DNA of 7,037 nucleotides from an uncultured Rhodobacterales bacterium (GCA_937901055.1 CALCGO010000512.1:1-7037); one strand, 5' to 3'; counted from the stretch's first letter, positions 1-6,106 are shown. Numbers and translations are program-made. Notes: generated by a model not told the origin, from the letters alone.

Positions 1-2934
1 CGCGGCCCCGTACGGCTCGACTTGTTCGGCGATGTTCTTGACGGTGCACGCCGTTTTGAACCTGCCACTCAACGAACCGTTGAAAAGATAAGCCGTATCG
101 AGTTAGCCCCCGTTTCCGAAGTGATTTTGGACGAGGAATCTATCCAGCGGTTCCGCAGCAAATACCGCCACACCTTTGGTGCTGCAGGCAACGACGATCC
201 GTTGTACGAGGCCGTAAGTGCTGGTCGCAAGCATCAGGGTTTGGAGCATTGGCTACCGTTCTTCCACGAACACCTCGATACGTTGTTTGATTACCTTCCC
301 GACGCGCCGGTTATCCTCGACGATCAAGTAAATCCGTCCCGCAATGCCCGTTGGACTTCGATCGAAGACCAATACGAAACTCGCCACGCGGCACTCAGCG
401 AAAAGTCCCATCTCGGAACGGTCTACAAACCTGTTGATCCGGCGCTGTTGTACTTAAACGAAGACAGCTGGGCCACCGCGCTACAAAACCGTGCCATCCG
501 CCAGCTTTCGCCTCTTCCACAACCCTCCGGCCCCAACTGCACCGACGCTGGTGGCAGAATTGGGCGCAACTTCGCCGTGGAGCGTCAGAACGAAGACATC
601 AGCCTGTTCGGCGCCCTCGCCACACATATCGCCGCGAAACGCAAAACCGGCAACGTTGTGCTGTGTTCCTATTCCGAAGGGTCCCGCGAACGCTTCGCTA
701 CGATGCTGGAAGACAGCGGCGTTGAAAACTTCACGAACATCGCGCGCTTTAGCGACATCGGCCAAACCAAAGGTCTTTACCTGACCGTCTGGCCCCTCGA
801 AAACGGGTTCGAAACGTCGGATCTAACTGTCATCTCCGAACAAGACATCCTCGGCGATCGGCTTATCCGTAGCCCACGCAAACGCCGCGCAGAAAACTTC
901 CTGAAAGAAACCCAAAGCCTGACACCCGGCGATCTGATCGTCCACATCGAACACGGCGTCGGTAAATACACTGGTCTTGAGACCATCACCGCCGCGGGCG
1001 CACCGCACGAATGTCTTGCCCTTGAATACGCTGGCGGCGATCGCCTGTTCCTGCCCGTCGAAAACATCGAACTGTTGTCCCGCTACGGCCAAGAAGTCGG
1101 AATGCTGGACAAACTCGGCGGTGGCGCATGGCAGGCCAAAAAGGCCAAGCTAAAAGAACGCGTCCGCGAGATGGCGGACAAACTAATCCGCATCGCCGCC
1201 GAGCGCGCGCTACGTTCTGGCAAAGTTATGACCCCGCCCGAAGGCATGTGGGACGAATTCTGCGCCCGTTTCCCGTATCAAGAAACCGACGACCAGCTGC
1301 ACGCCATCGAAGACACGCTAACCGATATGGCCAGCGGCCAACCCATGGACCGCTTGATCTGCGGCGACGTAGGCTTCGGCAAAACCGAGGTCGCCATGCG
1401 CGCCGCCTTCGTTGCCGCCATGACCGGATCCCAAATCGCGGTGGTCGCCCCAACGACCCTGCTGGCCCGCCAACACTACAAAAGCTTCTCCGAACGCTTC
1501 CGCGGCCTGCCGGTCCAAGTCCGCCAACTATCCCGCTTCGTCTCCGCCAAAGACGCCAACGACACCCGAGAGGCCATGAAACGCGGCACCGTAGACATCG
1601 TCATCGGCACCCACGCGCTACTGGCCAAAAACGTCCGCTTCGCCAACCTAGGCCTGCTGATCGTGGACGAGGAACAACACTTCGGCGTCACCCACAAAGA
1701 ACAACTCAAACAACTGCGCTCCGACGTGCACGTCATGACCCTGACCGCCACACCCATCCCGCGCACCTTGCAACTGGCCCTATCCGGCGTCCGCGAGCTG
1801 TCCATAATCGGCACCCCGCCCATCGACCGACTCGCCATCCGCACCTACGTCAGCGAATTCGATCCCGTCACCATCCGCGAAGCCCTGCTGCGCGAATACT
1901 ACCGCGGCGGCCAGTCCTTCTACGTCGTCCCGCGCATCTCCGACATGGCCGAGATCGAGGAGTTCCTCAAAGAACAAGTCCCCGAGGTCTCCGTCGTCAC
2001 CGCCACTGGCCAGATGCCCGCGGGCCAACTAGACGACAAAATGAATGCGTTCTACGACGGCCAATACGACGTACTTCTTGCCACGACAATCGTCGAAAGC
2101 GGCCTCGATATCCCCGCCGCCAACACTCTGATTGTGCACCGCGCCGATATGTTCGGCCTCTCGCAACTCTACCAGATCAGGGGCAGGGTGGGCCGCTCCA
2201 AAATCCGCGCCTACGCCTATATGACGACCAAACCGCGCAAACCGCTGACCCCGCAAGCCGAAAAACGCCTACGCGTACTTGGCAGCCTCGACAGCCTCGG
2301 CGCTGGCTTCTCGCTCGCCTCCCAAGACCTCGACATCCGCGGCGCTGGCAACCTGCTTGGCGACGAACAATCCGGCCACGTCCGCGAAGTCGGATACGAG
2401 CTTTACCAATCGATGCTGGAAGAAGCGATCGCCAAGATGAAGGCCGGCGAACTCGAAGGCCTGTCAGATGCGGACGAGGCATGGGCCCCGCAAATCAACC
2501 TCGGCGTCCCGGTCCTGATCCCCGCCGATTACGTATCAGACCTAGACATCCGCCTAGGCCTCTACCGCCGCCTCTCGGCCCTGTCCGGCAAGGTCGAACT
2601 CGAAGGTTTCGCCGCCGAACTAATCGACCGCTTCGGCAAACTCCCGCGCGAGGTCAACACCCTTCTAAACATCGTCCGCATCAAATCCGCGTGTCGCCGC
2701 GCAGGCATCGCACGCCTTGACGGCGGCCCCAAGGGTGCCACCATCCAGTTCCACATGGACAAGTACGCCAACCCCGCGGGCTTGGTAGAATTCATCCACG
2801 CCCAAAAAGGCTTGGCCAAAGTCCGCGACAACAAAATCGTTGTGCGCCGCGATTGGAAGAACAACGCCGACAAAATCAAAGGCGCGTTCGCGATTGCGAG
2901 AGACTTGGCAGTCTTGGCGAAGAGAAAACCTTGA
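1..2934 (+). CDS. mfd: Transcription-repair coupling factor Mfd, 5'-truncated by window edge
   Basis: Mfd is a DNA translocase that removes RNA polymerase stalled at lesions and recruits UvrA for nucleotide excision repair. The frame is open from base 1 (reads RGPVRLDLFGDVLDGARRF), so the TTG at 22 is not the start. About 170 N-terminal residues are missing compared with the usual ~1150; 977 are present. Numbered from base 1, the order is: the tail of the UvrB-like module; the RNA polymerase-interacting domain near 305-385 (DLIVHIEHGVGKYTGLE, YAGGDRLFLPVENIELLSRYG); a RecG-like motor with Walker A GDVGFGKT (455-462), DEEQ box (556-559), TATPIPRTL (582-590) and QIRGRVGR (725-732); and a TRCF C-terminal domain near 835-935. 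All motor motifs are intact and there is no frameshift. Codons are strongly C-ending through the motor region. The stop TGA is at 2932-2934. The family is certain; only the N-terminus is unseen. Confidence 0.97.
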   Translation, partial: RGPVRLDLFGDVLDGARRFEPATQRTVEKISRIELAPVSEVILDEESIQRFRSKYRHTFGAAGNDDPLYEAVSAGRKHQGLEHWLPFFHEHLDTLFDYLPDAPVILDDQVNPSRNARWTSIEDQYETRHAALSEKSHLGTVYKPVDPALLYLNEDSWATALQNRAIRQLSPLPQPSGPNCTDAGGRIGRNFAVERQNEDISLFGALATHIAAKRKTGNVVLCSYSEGSRERFATMLEDSGVENFTNIARFSDIGQTKGLYLTVWPLENGFETSDLTVISEQDILGDRLIRSPRKRRAENFLKETQSLTPGDLIVHIEHGVGKYTGLETITAAGAPHECLALEYAGGDRLFLPVENIELLSRYGQEVGMLDKLGGGAWQAKKAKLKERVREMADKLIRIAAERALRSGKVMTPPEGMWDEFCARFPYQETDDQLHAIEDTLTDMASGQPMDRLICGDVGFGKTEVAMRAAFVAAMTGSQIAVVAPTTLLARQHYKSFSERFRGLPVQVRQLSRFVSAKDANDTREAMKRGTVDIVIGTHALLAKNVRFANLGLLIVDEEQHFGVTHKEQLKQLRSDVHVMTLTATPIPRTLQLALSGVRELSIIGTPPIDRLAIRTYVSEFDPVTIREALLREYYRGGQSFYVVPRISDMAEIEEFLKEQVPEVSVVTATGQMPAGQLDDKMNAFYDGQYDVLLATTIVESGLDIPAANTLIVHRADMFGLSQLYQIRGRVGRSKIRAYAYMTTKPRKPLTPQAEKRLRVLGSLDSLGAGFSLASQDLDIRGAGNLLGDEQSGHVREVGYELYQSMLEEAIAKMKAGELEGLSDADEAWAPQINLGVPVLIPADYVSDLDIRLGLYRRLSALSGKVELEGFAAELIDRFGKLPREVNTLLNIVRIKSACRRAGIARLDGGPKGATIQFHMDKYANPAGLVEFIHAQKGLAKVRDNKIVVRRDWKNNADKIKGAFAIARDLAVLAKRKP

Positions 2935-2940
2935 AGTGCA

Positions 2941-2954
2941 GGGGTTTTGACCCC
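2941..2954 (+). terminator. Short hairpin 6 nt after the mfd stop, possible weak terminator
   Basis: GGGGT (2941-2945) pairs with ACCCC (2950-2954) across a TTTG loop. A flanking GC pair (2938-2939 with 2955-2956) could extend it if A2940 bulges out. No T-run follows, only CTTAGCTTCAG and then an A-run, so it is not a textbook intrinsic terminator. It may still mark the mfd transcript end. Confidence 0.25.
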
Positions 2955-3026
2955 GCTTAGCTTCAGAAAAAATACTTTGAAAACATTGCGATATTCTACC
3001 ACCGTGAAAATAGCCCAACGGAGTAC

Positions 3027-3055
3027 TTGCAATTAGCTCAAGTGTAACACATATT
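3027..3055 (+). promoter_or_regulatory. Candidate promoter of the tetR-SRPBCC pair
   Basis: TTGCAA (3027-3032) and CATATT (3050-3055) are separated by exactly 17 bp; each matches the sigma70-type consensus at 4 of 6 positions. A start point about 7 nt after the -10 would fall at 3062-3063, on the A of the ATG, which would make a leaderless mRNA. The absence of any Shine-Dalgarno sequence before this ATG fits that reading. The match is modest and unproven. Confidence 0.35.
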
Positions 3056-3062
3056 GCTACAC
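3042..3062. promoter_or_regulatory. Candidate TetR operator (imperfect inverted repeat)
   Basis: GTGTAAC (3042-3048) and GCTACAC (3056-3062) are inverted 7-bp arms with one mismatch and a 7-bp spacer. The repeat covers the candidate -10 element and ends immediately before the ATG of the regulator gene. TetR-family dimers commonly bind such dyads over their own promoters, so autorepression of the operon is inferred. I saw no second copy in the window. Confidence 0.35.
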
Positions 3063-3692
3063 ATGTCACAAACACAAAACACATCAACACGCCAAGCGCT
3101 TTTGAATGCCGCTGTTTCAGAATTCTGGGAACACGGGTATCGAGGCGCATCCGTTCGCAAAATTTGCACCCGTGCCGGTGCGAGTTCGAACGCGATTACA
3201 TATCACTTCGGCTCCAAGGAAAAACTGTATCTGGAAATTCTGGACAACTTTGCGAAGCTCCAAATTGAACAGGCGGACACCGCGTTGCCGCAAGATTTAC
3301 GCTCACCAGAAGAATTTCAAATCCGACTCGAGATGTTTGTCATCCAGCTTCTGGAGGTTTACCTGAGTAACCGCGAGTCGCTGCTGATCTCGCTGCGAGA
3401 GTTCGAACAGTTACAACAAAATCTCGACACGGAAACGGTCAATGAGTTGATCAAAGTGAACCACGTTTTGGCGGGTTATATAGAGCGTGCCAAAGACAAG
3501 GGATTTGTTCGTGAAGACGTCGATGTCGACATCGTTGCGGGTACATTGCTCGACAGGTTGATAAATCAGGCCCGCTTCGCACACACCCATGAACGTTACT
3601 ATGCCGTGACCACGCTTGACCCGAAATACCGTGCTTATTGGGTGCGGGCTTCGCTTGAATTGTTATTAGAAGGAATGAAACCGCGGGCTTAA
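3063..3692 (+). CDS. TetR/AcrR-family transcriptional regulator
   Basis: 209-residue one-component regulator. The N-terminal TetR DNA-binding domain spans about residues 10-57: helix 1 is TRQALLNAAVSEFWEHGY, followed by the helix-turn-helix ASVRKICTRAGASSNAITYHFGSKEKLY (29-56), with the family hallmark Y47-H-F and the G-S-K-E-K-L turn. The remainder is a helical ligand-binding and dimerisation domain of normal length with no ligand signature I recognise. The ATG at 3063 is preferred. The only other in-frame start is TTG 3054, because a TAA lies at 3045-3047, and neither has a Shine-Dalgarno sequence. The gene is 32 bp upstream of an SRPBCC gene on the same strand and very likely co-transcribed with it, so that product may be part of its regulon. 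Effector and wider targets are unknown. Confidence 0.92.
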   Translation: MSQTQNTSTRQALLNAAVSEFWEHGYRGASVRKICTRAGASSNAITYHFGSKEKLYLEILDNFAKLQIEQADTALPQDLRSPEEFQIRLEMFVIQLLEVYLSNRESLLISLREFEQLQQNLDTETVNELIKVNHVLAGYIERAKDKGFVREDVDVDIVAGTLLDRLINQARFAHTHERYYAVTTLDPKYRAYWVRASLELLLEGMKPRA

Positions 3693-3697
3693 CCCGC
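3683..3697 (+). other. Hairpin enclosing the tetR stop codon
   Basis: GCGGG (3683-3687) pairs with CCCGC (3693-3697), and the TAA stop lies in the 5-nt loop. An A-run, not a T-run, follows. It sits between two genes that look co-transcribed, so an mRNA-processing or attenuating role is more plausible than full termination, and it may simply be chance. Confidence 0.25.
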
Positions 3698-3711
3698 CAA
3701 AAAAACTCGAT

Positions 3712-3718
3712 AAAGGAG
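3712..3718 (+). promoter_or_regulatory. Strong ribosome binding site for the SRPBCC gene
   Basis: AAAGGAG lies 6 nt before ATG 3725 and is one of the best Shine-Dalgarno matches in the window. It fixes the start of the downstream gene and contrasts with the RBS-less tetR, which suggests the SRPBCC protein is made in excess of the regulator. Confidence 0.8.
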
Positions 3719-3724
3719 AGTGCT

Positions 3725-4171
3725 ATGCATATAGAAAAAGTTATCGAAATTGATGCGCCTATAGATCTGGTGTGGAGCAAAATCAGTAATCTTGCTGACA
3801 TACAGAACTGGACCAAAACGGTGAACGAGTCTCATTTTCACACCGAGAAACACAGGGGCATCGGCGCAGGTCGAACCTGTGATGTGAAAGGGTTCGGAAC
3901 GCTGGTCGAGAATGTCCTTGAATGGAACGAAGACAAGAGTTTTCGTTTATCACTTGAGGGCCTTCCATTCTTTATCGCCGAAGCAAGCGGGGGGTGGCGT
4001 CTTGAAGACATGGGGTCAAGCCGTACACGTGCAACGACCTTTATTGATGCAAAAACCAGCTACTGGCCGCTGGGTGCGCTGATGGAAAAATTCGCGCTTG
4101 GCCCACAATTTTCAAAGACCATCGTTGGCGCACAAGGCGAGTTTAAAGCCTACGTAGAGAAACTTGTATAA
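3725..4171 (+). CDS. SRPBCC (START-like) family protein
   Basis: 148-residue cytoplasmic protein with no signal peptide or membrane helix. It begins with the typical SRPBCC/polyketide-cyclase opening strand and helices: IEKVIEIDAPIDLVWSKISNLADIQNW (3-29), in which a strand ending in 'APIDLVW' leads into the helix that caps the ligand cavity. Alternating strands follow, including CDVKGFGTLVENVLEW and SFRLSLEGLPFF, then a segment that may be the long C-terminal helix (about FSKTIVGAQGEFKAYVEKL). Length fits the family (about 140-160). These proteins bind hydrophobic ligands or act as cyclases or hydrolases, and sequence alone does not say which. It sits in a probable operon behind a TetR regulator, so it may bind or process the regulator's effector; that is inference. 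Confidence 0.85.
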   Translation: MHIEKVIEIDAPIDLVWSKISNLADIQNWTKTVNESHFHTEKHRGIGAGRTCDVKGFGTLVENVLEWNEDKSFRLSLEGLPFFIAEASGGWRLEDMGSSRTRATTFIDAKTSYWPLGALMEKFALGPQFSKTIVGAQGEFKAYVEKLV

Positions 4172-4194
4172 ATTCTGAAACATTAAAACGGGTT

Positions 4195-4213
4195 GCCGCG
4201 CTTGTGGCGCGGC
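4195..4213 (+). terminator. GC-rich hairpin after the SRPBCC gene, candidate terminator
   Basis: GCCGCGC (4195-4201) and GCGCGGC (4207-4213) form a perfect 7-bp, all-G/C stem with a TTGTG loop, 24 nt beyond the stop. Downstream is GGCCGAAACCG with no T-run. It plausibly ends the tetR-SRPBCC transcript, but the missing U-tract keeps confidence low. Confidence 0.4.
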
Positions 4214-4303
4214 GGCCGAAACCGTCGCCCCGCATTGCAGAAACCCAGACACACCTGTATTTCTAATCTTATGTTATTTAAGAAGTAGATGCCCTAGAAA
4301 GTC

Positions 4304-4308
4304 TGGAG
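4304..4308 (+). promoter_or_regulatory. Ribosome binding site of the small membrane protein gene
   Basis: TGGAG ends 6 nt before ATG 4315. This supports that start rather than any internal methionine. Confidence 0.6.
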
Positions 4309-4314
4309 TTTGAG

Positions 4315-4779
4315 ATGAATATAATCGTTGTTATTAACCTAGCAGTGGCAGGCTTCCTAGTTGGCGCGAATGTCTGGTTTTTCTTTTTACAGTCACCGTT
4401 ATTGATTTCCATTATGGGGCGCGACAAGTTTGTGCCAATCCAGATGAAACTGACCAAACTACTATTCAAATCGCTCACCGTCGCCGCAGTGCTGTTGGTT
4501 GTCTTCGCATGGTTTAGCGGCGGAACTCAAACAATCTTCGGCGCCGTGTTCGCGGCGGCATCCGCATTGGTCGCGCATTTCTTTATAATTCCGCGCGCAC
4601 TCAAAGCTGGCGGCAGAGGCCGCGCCGAGACCATCGCCGATGGGGGTGACCACTCGGTAGCGAAGTTTGCCATTGAGGGAAGTGGACCATCAGCGGCTTT
4701 CTGGCACCGCATGGTCGTCGTGTTTGTGGTCCTAATCCTTATCGGTGCGTTGGTGAACATAGGCGGAACCGTGCGTTAG
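4315..4779 (+). CDS. Small four-helix membrane protein, DUF4149/TMEM205-like
   Basis: 154 residues, with hydrophobic stretches at about 3-25, 48-68, 72-94 and 130-150, giving four predicted inner-membrane helices. Between helices 1 and 2 is the segment SPLLISIMGRDKFVPIQMKLTKLLF, whose pattern (a small hydrophobic turn, then R-x-x-F-x-x-x-Q followed by aromatic or hydrophobic residues) resembles DUF4149/TMEM205-type proteins. A polar, glycine-rich linker (97-128) precedes an F-W-H-R motif at 129-132 at the entry to helix 4. No catalytic residues are obvious and the role is unknown. It is separated from the upstream operon by 143 bp and a hairpin, so it probably has its own promoter. It is convergent with hpt. 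The family assignment is a recalled resemblance, not a search result. Confidence 0.75.
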   Translation: MNIIVVINLAVAGFLVGANVWFFFLQSPLLISIMGRDKFVPIQMKLTKLLFKSLTVAAVLLVVFAWFSGGTQTIFGAVFAAASALVAHFFIIPRALKAGGRGRAETIADGGDHSVAKFAIEGSGPSAAFWHRMVVVFVVLILIGALVNIGGTVR

Positions 4780-4815
4780 TCACCCCTTCGGTGGCAACAC
4801 CCCAACCTCTAAACC

Positions 4816-4896
4816 TTAACGCAAATCGTGCATACGCGTTGTGCACGGGTTGTGCACACGAAAAATACGCCAAAACCGCTCAAAGGTTAACGCAAA
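4816..4896 (+). repeat. Two direct copies of TTAACGCAAA, 71 bp apart
   Basis: The 10-mer is perfect at 4816-4825 and 4887-4896. Extending to 15 bp (AAA-N2-TTAACGCAAA) gives 13 of 15 identical positions. The copies bracket the GTTGTGCAC pair. Confidence 0.7.
4838..4857 (+). repeat. Tandem GTTGTGCAC repeats at 11-bp period
   Basis: Perfect 9-bp copies at 4838-4846 and 4849-4857 share one face of the helix. The second extends to TTGTGCACA (4850-4858), one base from the DnaA-box consensus TTATNCACA. The core GTGCAC is itself palindromic, so a dimeric repressor site is an alternative. Confidence 0.6.
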
Positions 4897-4920
4897 AAAA
4901 TTCAAAAAATCTTGATTCTG

Positions 4921-4936
4921 TTAACTTCCCGTTAAC
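4921..4936. promoter_or_regulatory. CtrA-type box TTAA-N7-TTAAC at the hpt 3' end
   Basis: TTAA (4921-4924), seven bases, then TTAAC (4932-4936): a perfect match to the alphaproteobacterial CtrA consensus. Its last base overlaps the hpt stop codon. It lies between converging genes, which is unusual for a promoter element. An alternative is a weak minus-strand hairpin (GTTAAC arms, 5-nt loop) followed by T-runs, acting as the hpt terminator. Confidence 0.4.
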
Positions 4937-5475
4937 TATTCAACAAACCGAACTGCGCCAATATGATCCAGATTCCGGTTCCGTTGCGCGTAATCAATGC
5001 CATAGCCGACCACGAATTTATCCGGTATTTCGAACCCGATCCAGTCCGCCGCAACATCAACTTCGCGTCTTGATGGTTTGTCCAGCAACGCACAGATTTT
5101 CAAACGCGCCGGATTGCGGCTCTTTAGCAGGTGCACAACATGGTTCAGCGTGTGCCCGGTGTCGACGATATCCTCGACAACCAGCACATCACGCCCTTCG
5201 ATTTCGCCCCGAATATCCTTTAAAATACGGACTTCACGGCTGCTTTCCGTGGAATTTCCGTAAGATGACGTTTCCATGAAGTCAATCTCTACAGGCAGGT
5301 CAAACTCCCGCGCCAGATCGGCGATGAACACAAACGATCCCCGCAGAAGTCCGACAACAATCAGTTTGTCAGTGCCCTCAAAATACTCCGAAATCTCCTT
5401 GGCCAGCGTTTCAACTCGCGCCGCAATAGATTTCGCCGAAATCATCTCGTCAATTACATAATTTGAATGGTCCAT
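4936..5475 (-). CDS. hpt: Hypoxanthine phosphoribosyltransferase
   Basis: Purine-salvage enzyme that converts hypoxanthine (and usually guanine) plus PRPP to IMP/GMP and pyrophosphate in the cytoplasm. With the start at 5475 it has 179 residues, the normal Hpt length. Motifs in order: the pyrophosphate loop LLRGSFVF (43-50); the flexible-loop segment METSSYG (67-73); the PRPP-binding signature VVEDIVDTGHTL (99-110) with the acidic pair E101-D102; LDKP (131-134); and the base-binding and C-terminal segment DKFVVGYGIDY (152-162). All are intact. ATG 5475 is chosen over the upstream TTG 5511 because AAAAGGTGG directly precedes it and the family begins near there. The gene is divergent from the COQ10-like gene, with 104 bp between starts, and convergent with the small membrane protein gene. 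Confidence 0.96.
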   Translation of the reverse strand: MDHSNYVIDEMISAKSIAARVETLAKEISEYFEGTDKLIVVGLLRGSFVFIADLAREFDLPVEIDFMETSSYGNSTESSREVRILKDIRGEIEGRDVLVVEDIVDTGHTLNHVVHLLKSRNPARLKICALLDKPSRREVDVAADWIGFEIPDKFVVGYGIDYAQRNRNLDHIGAVRFVE

Positions 5476-5478
5476 AAC

Positions 5479-5487
5479 CCACCTTTT
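5479..5487 (-). promoter_or_regulatory. Ribosome binding site deciding the hpt start
   Basis: On the minus strand AAAAGGTGG lies just before ATG 5475, with 6 nt between AAAAGG and the ATG. No comparable signal precedes TTG 5511. A TATGAT -10-like hexamer (minus strand, 5505-5500) lies slightly further upstream, but no convincing -35 accompanies it. Confidence 0.6.
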
Positions 5488-5579
5488 TTGATTCTCGCCA
5501 TCATAGTACAACTAAGGTAAAAAGCCCCGCGACAATCCATCCCGTGGCGCAACGATTAACAGAAGTTCATATAAACCAT

Positions 5580-6032
5580 ATGCCTACGCACGCCGAAAAA
5601 CGAATAATGCCCCACAGCGCCGAACAGATGTATGATCTGATCGCCGATGTGTCCTCGTACCCGAAGTTTTTGCCGTGGTGTACAGCTGCAAGGATCAACC
5701 GCACAAAACCGACCGAGGATGGCAACGGGACGGTCATCGACGCGGATCTGGTTATCGCCTTCAAACTGTTCCGCGAGAAATTCGCTAGTCGTGTGACGCT
5801 GAACCCGATGGCCAGCCATATTGATGTGGAATACCTTGACGGTCCGTTTCGGTATTTGAATAACCATTGGCAATTCAACGCCTTGGAGGACGGAACCTGC
5901 GAAGTTGATTTCTTCGTAGACTTCGAATTCAAATCCCCAATGCTGCAGGCCGTCATCGGTTTGGTCTTCAACGAGGCCATGCAACGCATCGTCCGCGCTT
6001 TCGAGAAACGTGCAGACGAGTTGTACGGTTAG
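5580..6032 (+). CDS. COQ10/RatA-family SRPBCC protein (ubiquinone-binding or ribosome association)
   Basis: 150 residues with a START-like fold. Characteristic segments are HAEKRIMPHSAEQMYDLIADVSSYPKFLPWC (4-34), which includes the family hallmark YPxFLPWC, then GPFRYLNNHWQF (88-99), VDFFVDFEFKSPMLQ (109-123), and a C-terminal amphipathic helix with FEKRADELYG. Mitochondrial COQ10 binds coenzyme Q and supports respiration, and Caulobacter has a COQ10 homologue. E. coli RatA is described as an inhibitor of 70S ribosome assembly. In an alphaproteobacterium the COQ10-type role is more likely. ATG 5580 is preferred because MPTHAEKR matches the family N-terminus; GTG 5544 would add 12 atypical residues. 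No clear Shine-Dalgarno sequence precedes either start. It is divergent from hpt. Confidence 0.92.
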   Translation: MPTHAEKRIMPHSAEQMYDLIADVSSYPKFLPWCTAARINRTKPTEDGNGTVIDADLVIAFKLFREKFASRVTLNPMASHIDVEYLDGPFRYLNNHWQFNALEDGTCEVDFFVDFEFKSPMLQAVIGLVFNEAMQRIVRAFEKRADELYG

Positions 6033-6045
6033 GCCGTTGCCAACC
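6027..6045 (+). terminator. Hairpin over the COQ10-like gene's stop codon
   Basis: GGTT (6027-6030) pairs with AACC (6042-6045) and GGC (6032-6034) with GCC (6039-6041), leaving A6031 bulged and a CGTT loop. The TAG stop (6030-6032) sits in the left arm. No T-run follows, so it is only a possible terminator. Confidence 0.3.
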
Positions 6046-6067
6046 CTGTACCGCGCCAGTAGTATTA

Positions 6068-6083
6068 TTAAATTATCATTAAC
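6068..6083. promoter_or_regulatory. CtrA-type box TTAA-N7-TTAAC upstream of the membrane protein gene
   Basis: TTAA (6068-6071), seven bases (6072-6078), then TTAAC (6079-6083) match the full CtrA consensus exactly, including the trailing C. The box lies 30 bp before ATG 6114 in the only AT-rich stretch of this gap. A TATTAT hexamer (6063-6068) just upstream resembles a -10, which would place the box over the start point, a position that would favour repression. The position relative to a true promoter is unknown. Confidence 0.5.
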
Positions 6084-6101
6084 TCAAAGATTGTAGCGGT
6101 C

Positions 6102-6106
6102 AGGAG
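6102..6106 (+). promoter_or_regulatory. Ribosome binding site of the polytopic membrane protein gene
   Basis: AGGAG lies 7 nt before ATG 6114 and fixes that start. Confidence 0.7.

Larger units (their letters stand above)
4780..4935. other. Repeat-rich convergent intergenic region
   Basis: This AT-rich gap between two converging genes contains no credible ORF. It holds two TTAACGCAAA copies (4816-4825 and 4887-4896), two GTTGTGCAC copies 11 bp apart (4838-4846 and 4849-4857) with a related GTGCAT at 4828-4833, A-runs at 4894-4900 and 4904-4909, a GATTC (4914-4918), and a TTAA-N7-TTAAC box (4921-4936). No strong terminator is visible on either strand. Confidence 0.6.

Noticed and set aside
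22..24. TTG as the start of mfd
   Set aside because: The frame continues upstream to base 1 with conserved Mfd sequence (RGPVRLD), so the gene is cut by the window edge.
1128..2720. A 530-codon open frame on the + strand inside mfd, in another frame
   Set aside because: Its product is dominated by R, P, H and T, as expected from reading C-ending mfd codons out of frame. Mfd is intact through the region, so this is a composition artefact.
4235..4263. TTGCAG and TATTTC at 17-bp spacing as the promoter of the small membrane protein gene
   Set aside because: The -10 matches only 3 of 6 positions, which is too weak to call.
4781..4793. CACC/GGTG hairpin after the small membrane protein stop
   Set aside because: The stem is only 4 bp with no T-run, which is too weak to call a terminator.
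4791..5279. A 162-codon + strand open frame over the convergent gap and hpt
   Set aside because: It lies mostly antisense to a well-conserved hpt, has no RBS, and its product looks like no family.
5476..5511. TTG 5511 as the hpt start
   Set aside because: It adds 12 residues not typical of Hpt and has no RBS, whereas ATG 5475 has AAAAGGTGG and gives the usual length.
5556..5570. A third CtrA site upstream of the COQ10-like gene
   Set aside because: Only one half (TTAAC) is present; the second half reads TCAT.
5570..5575. TATAAA as a -10 element for the COQ10-like gene
   Set aside because: It lies only 4 nt from the ATG and has no -35 at suitable spacing.
5544..5579. GTG 5544 as the start of the COQ10/RatA-like gene
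   Set aside because: The added 12 residues are atypical; MPTHAEKR at 5580 matches the usual family N-terminus.
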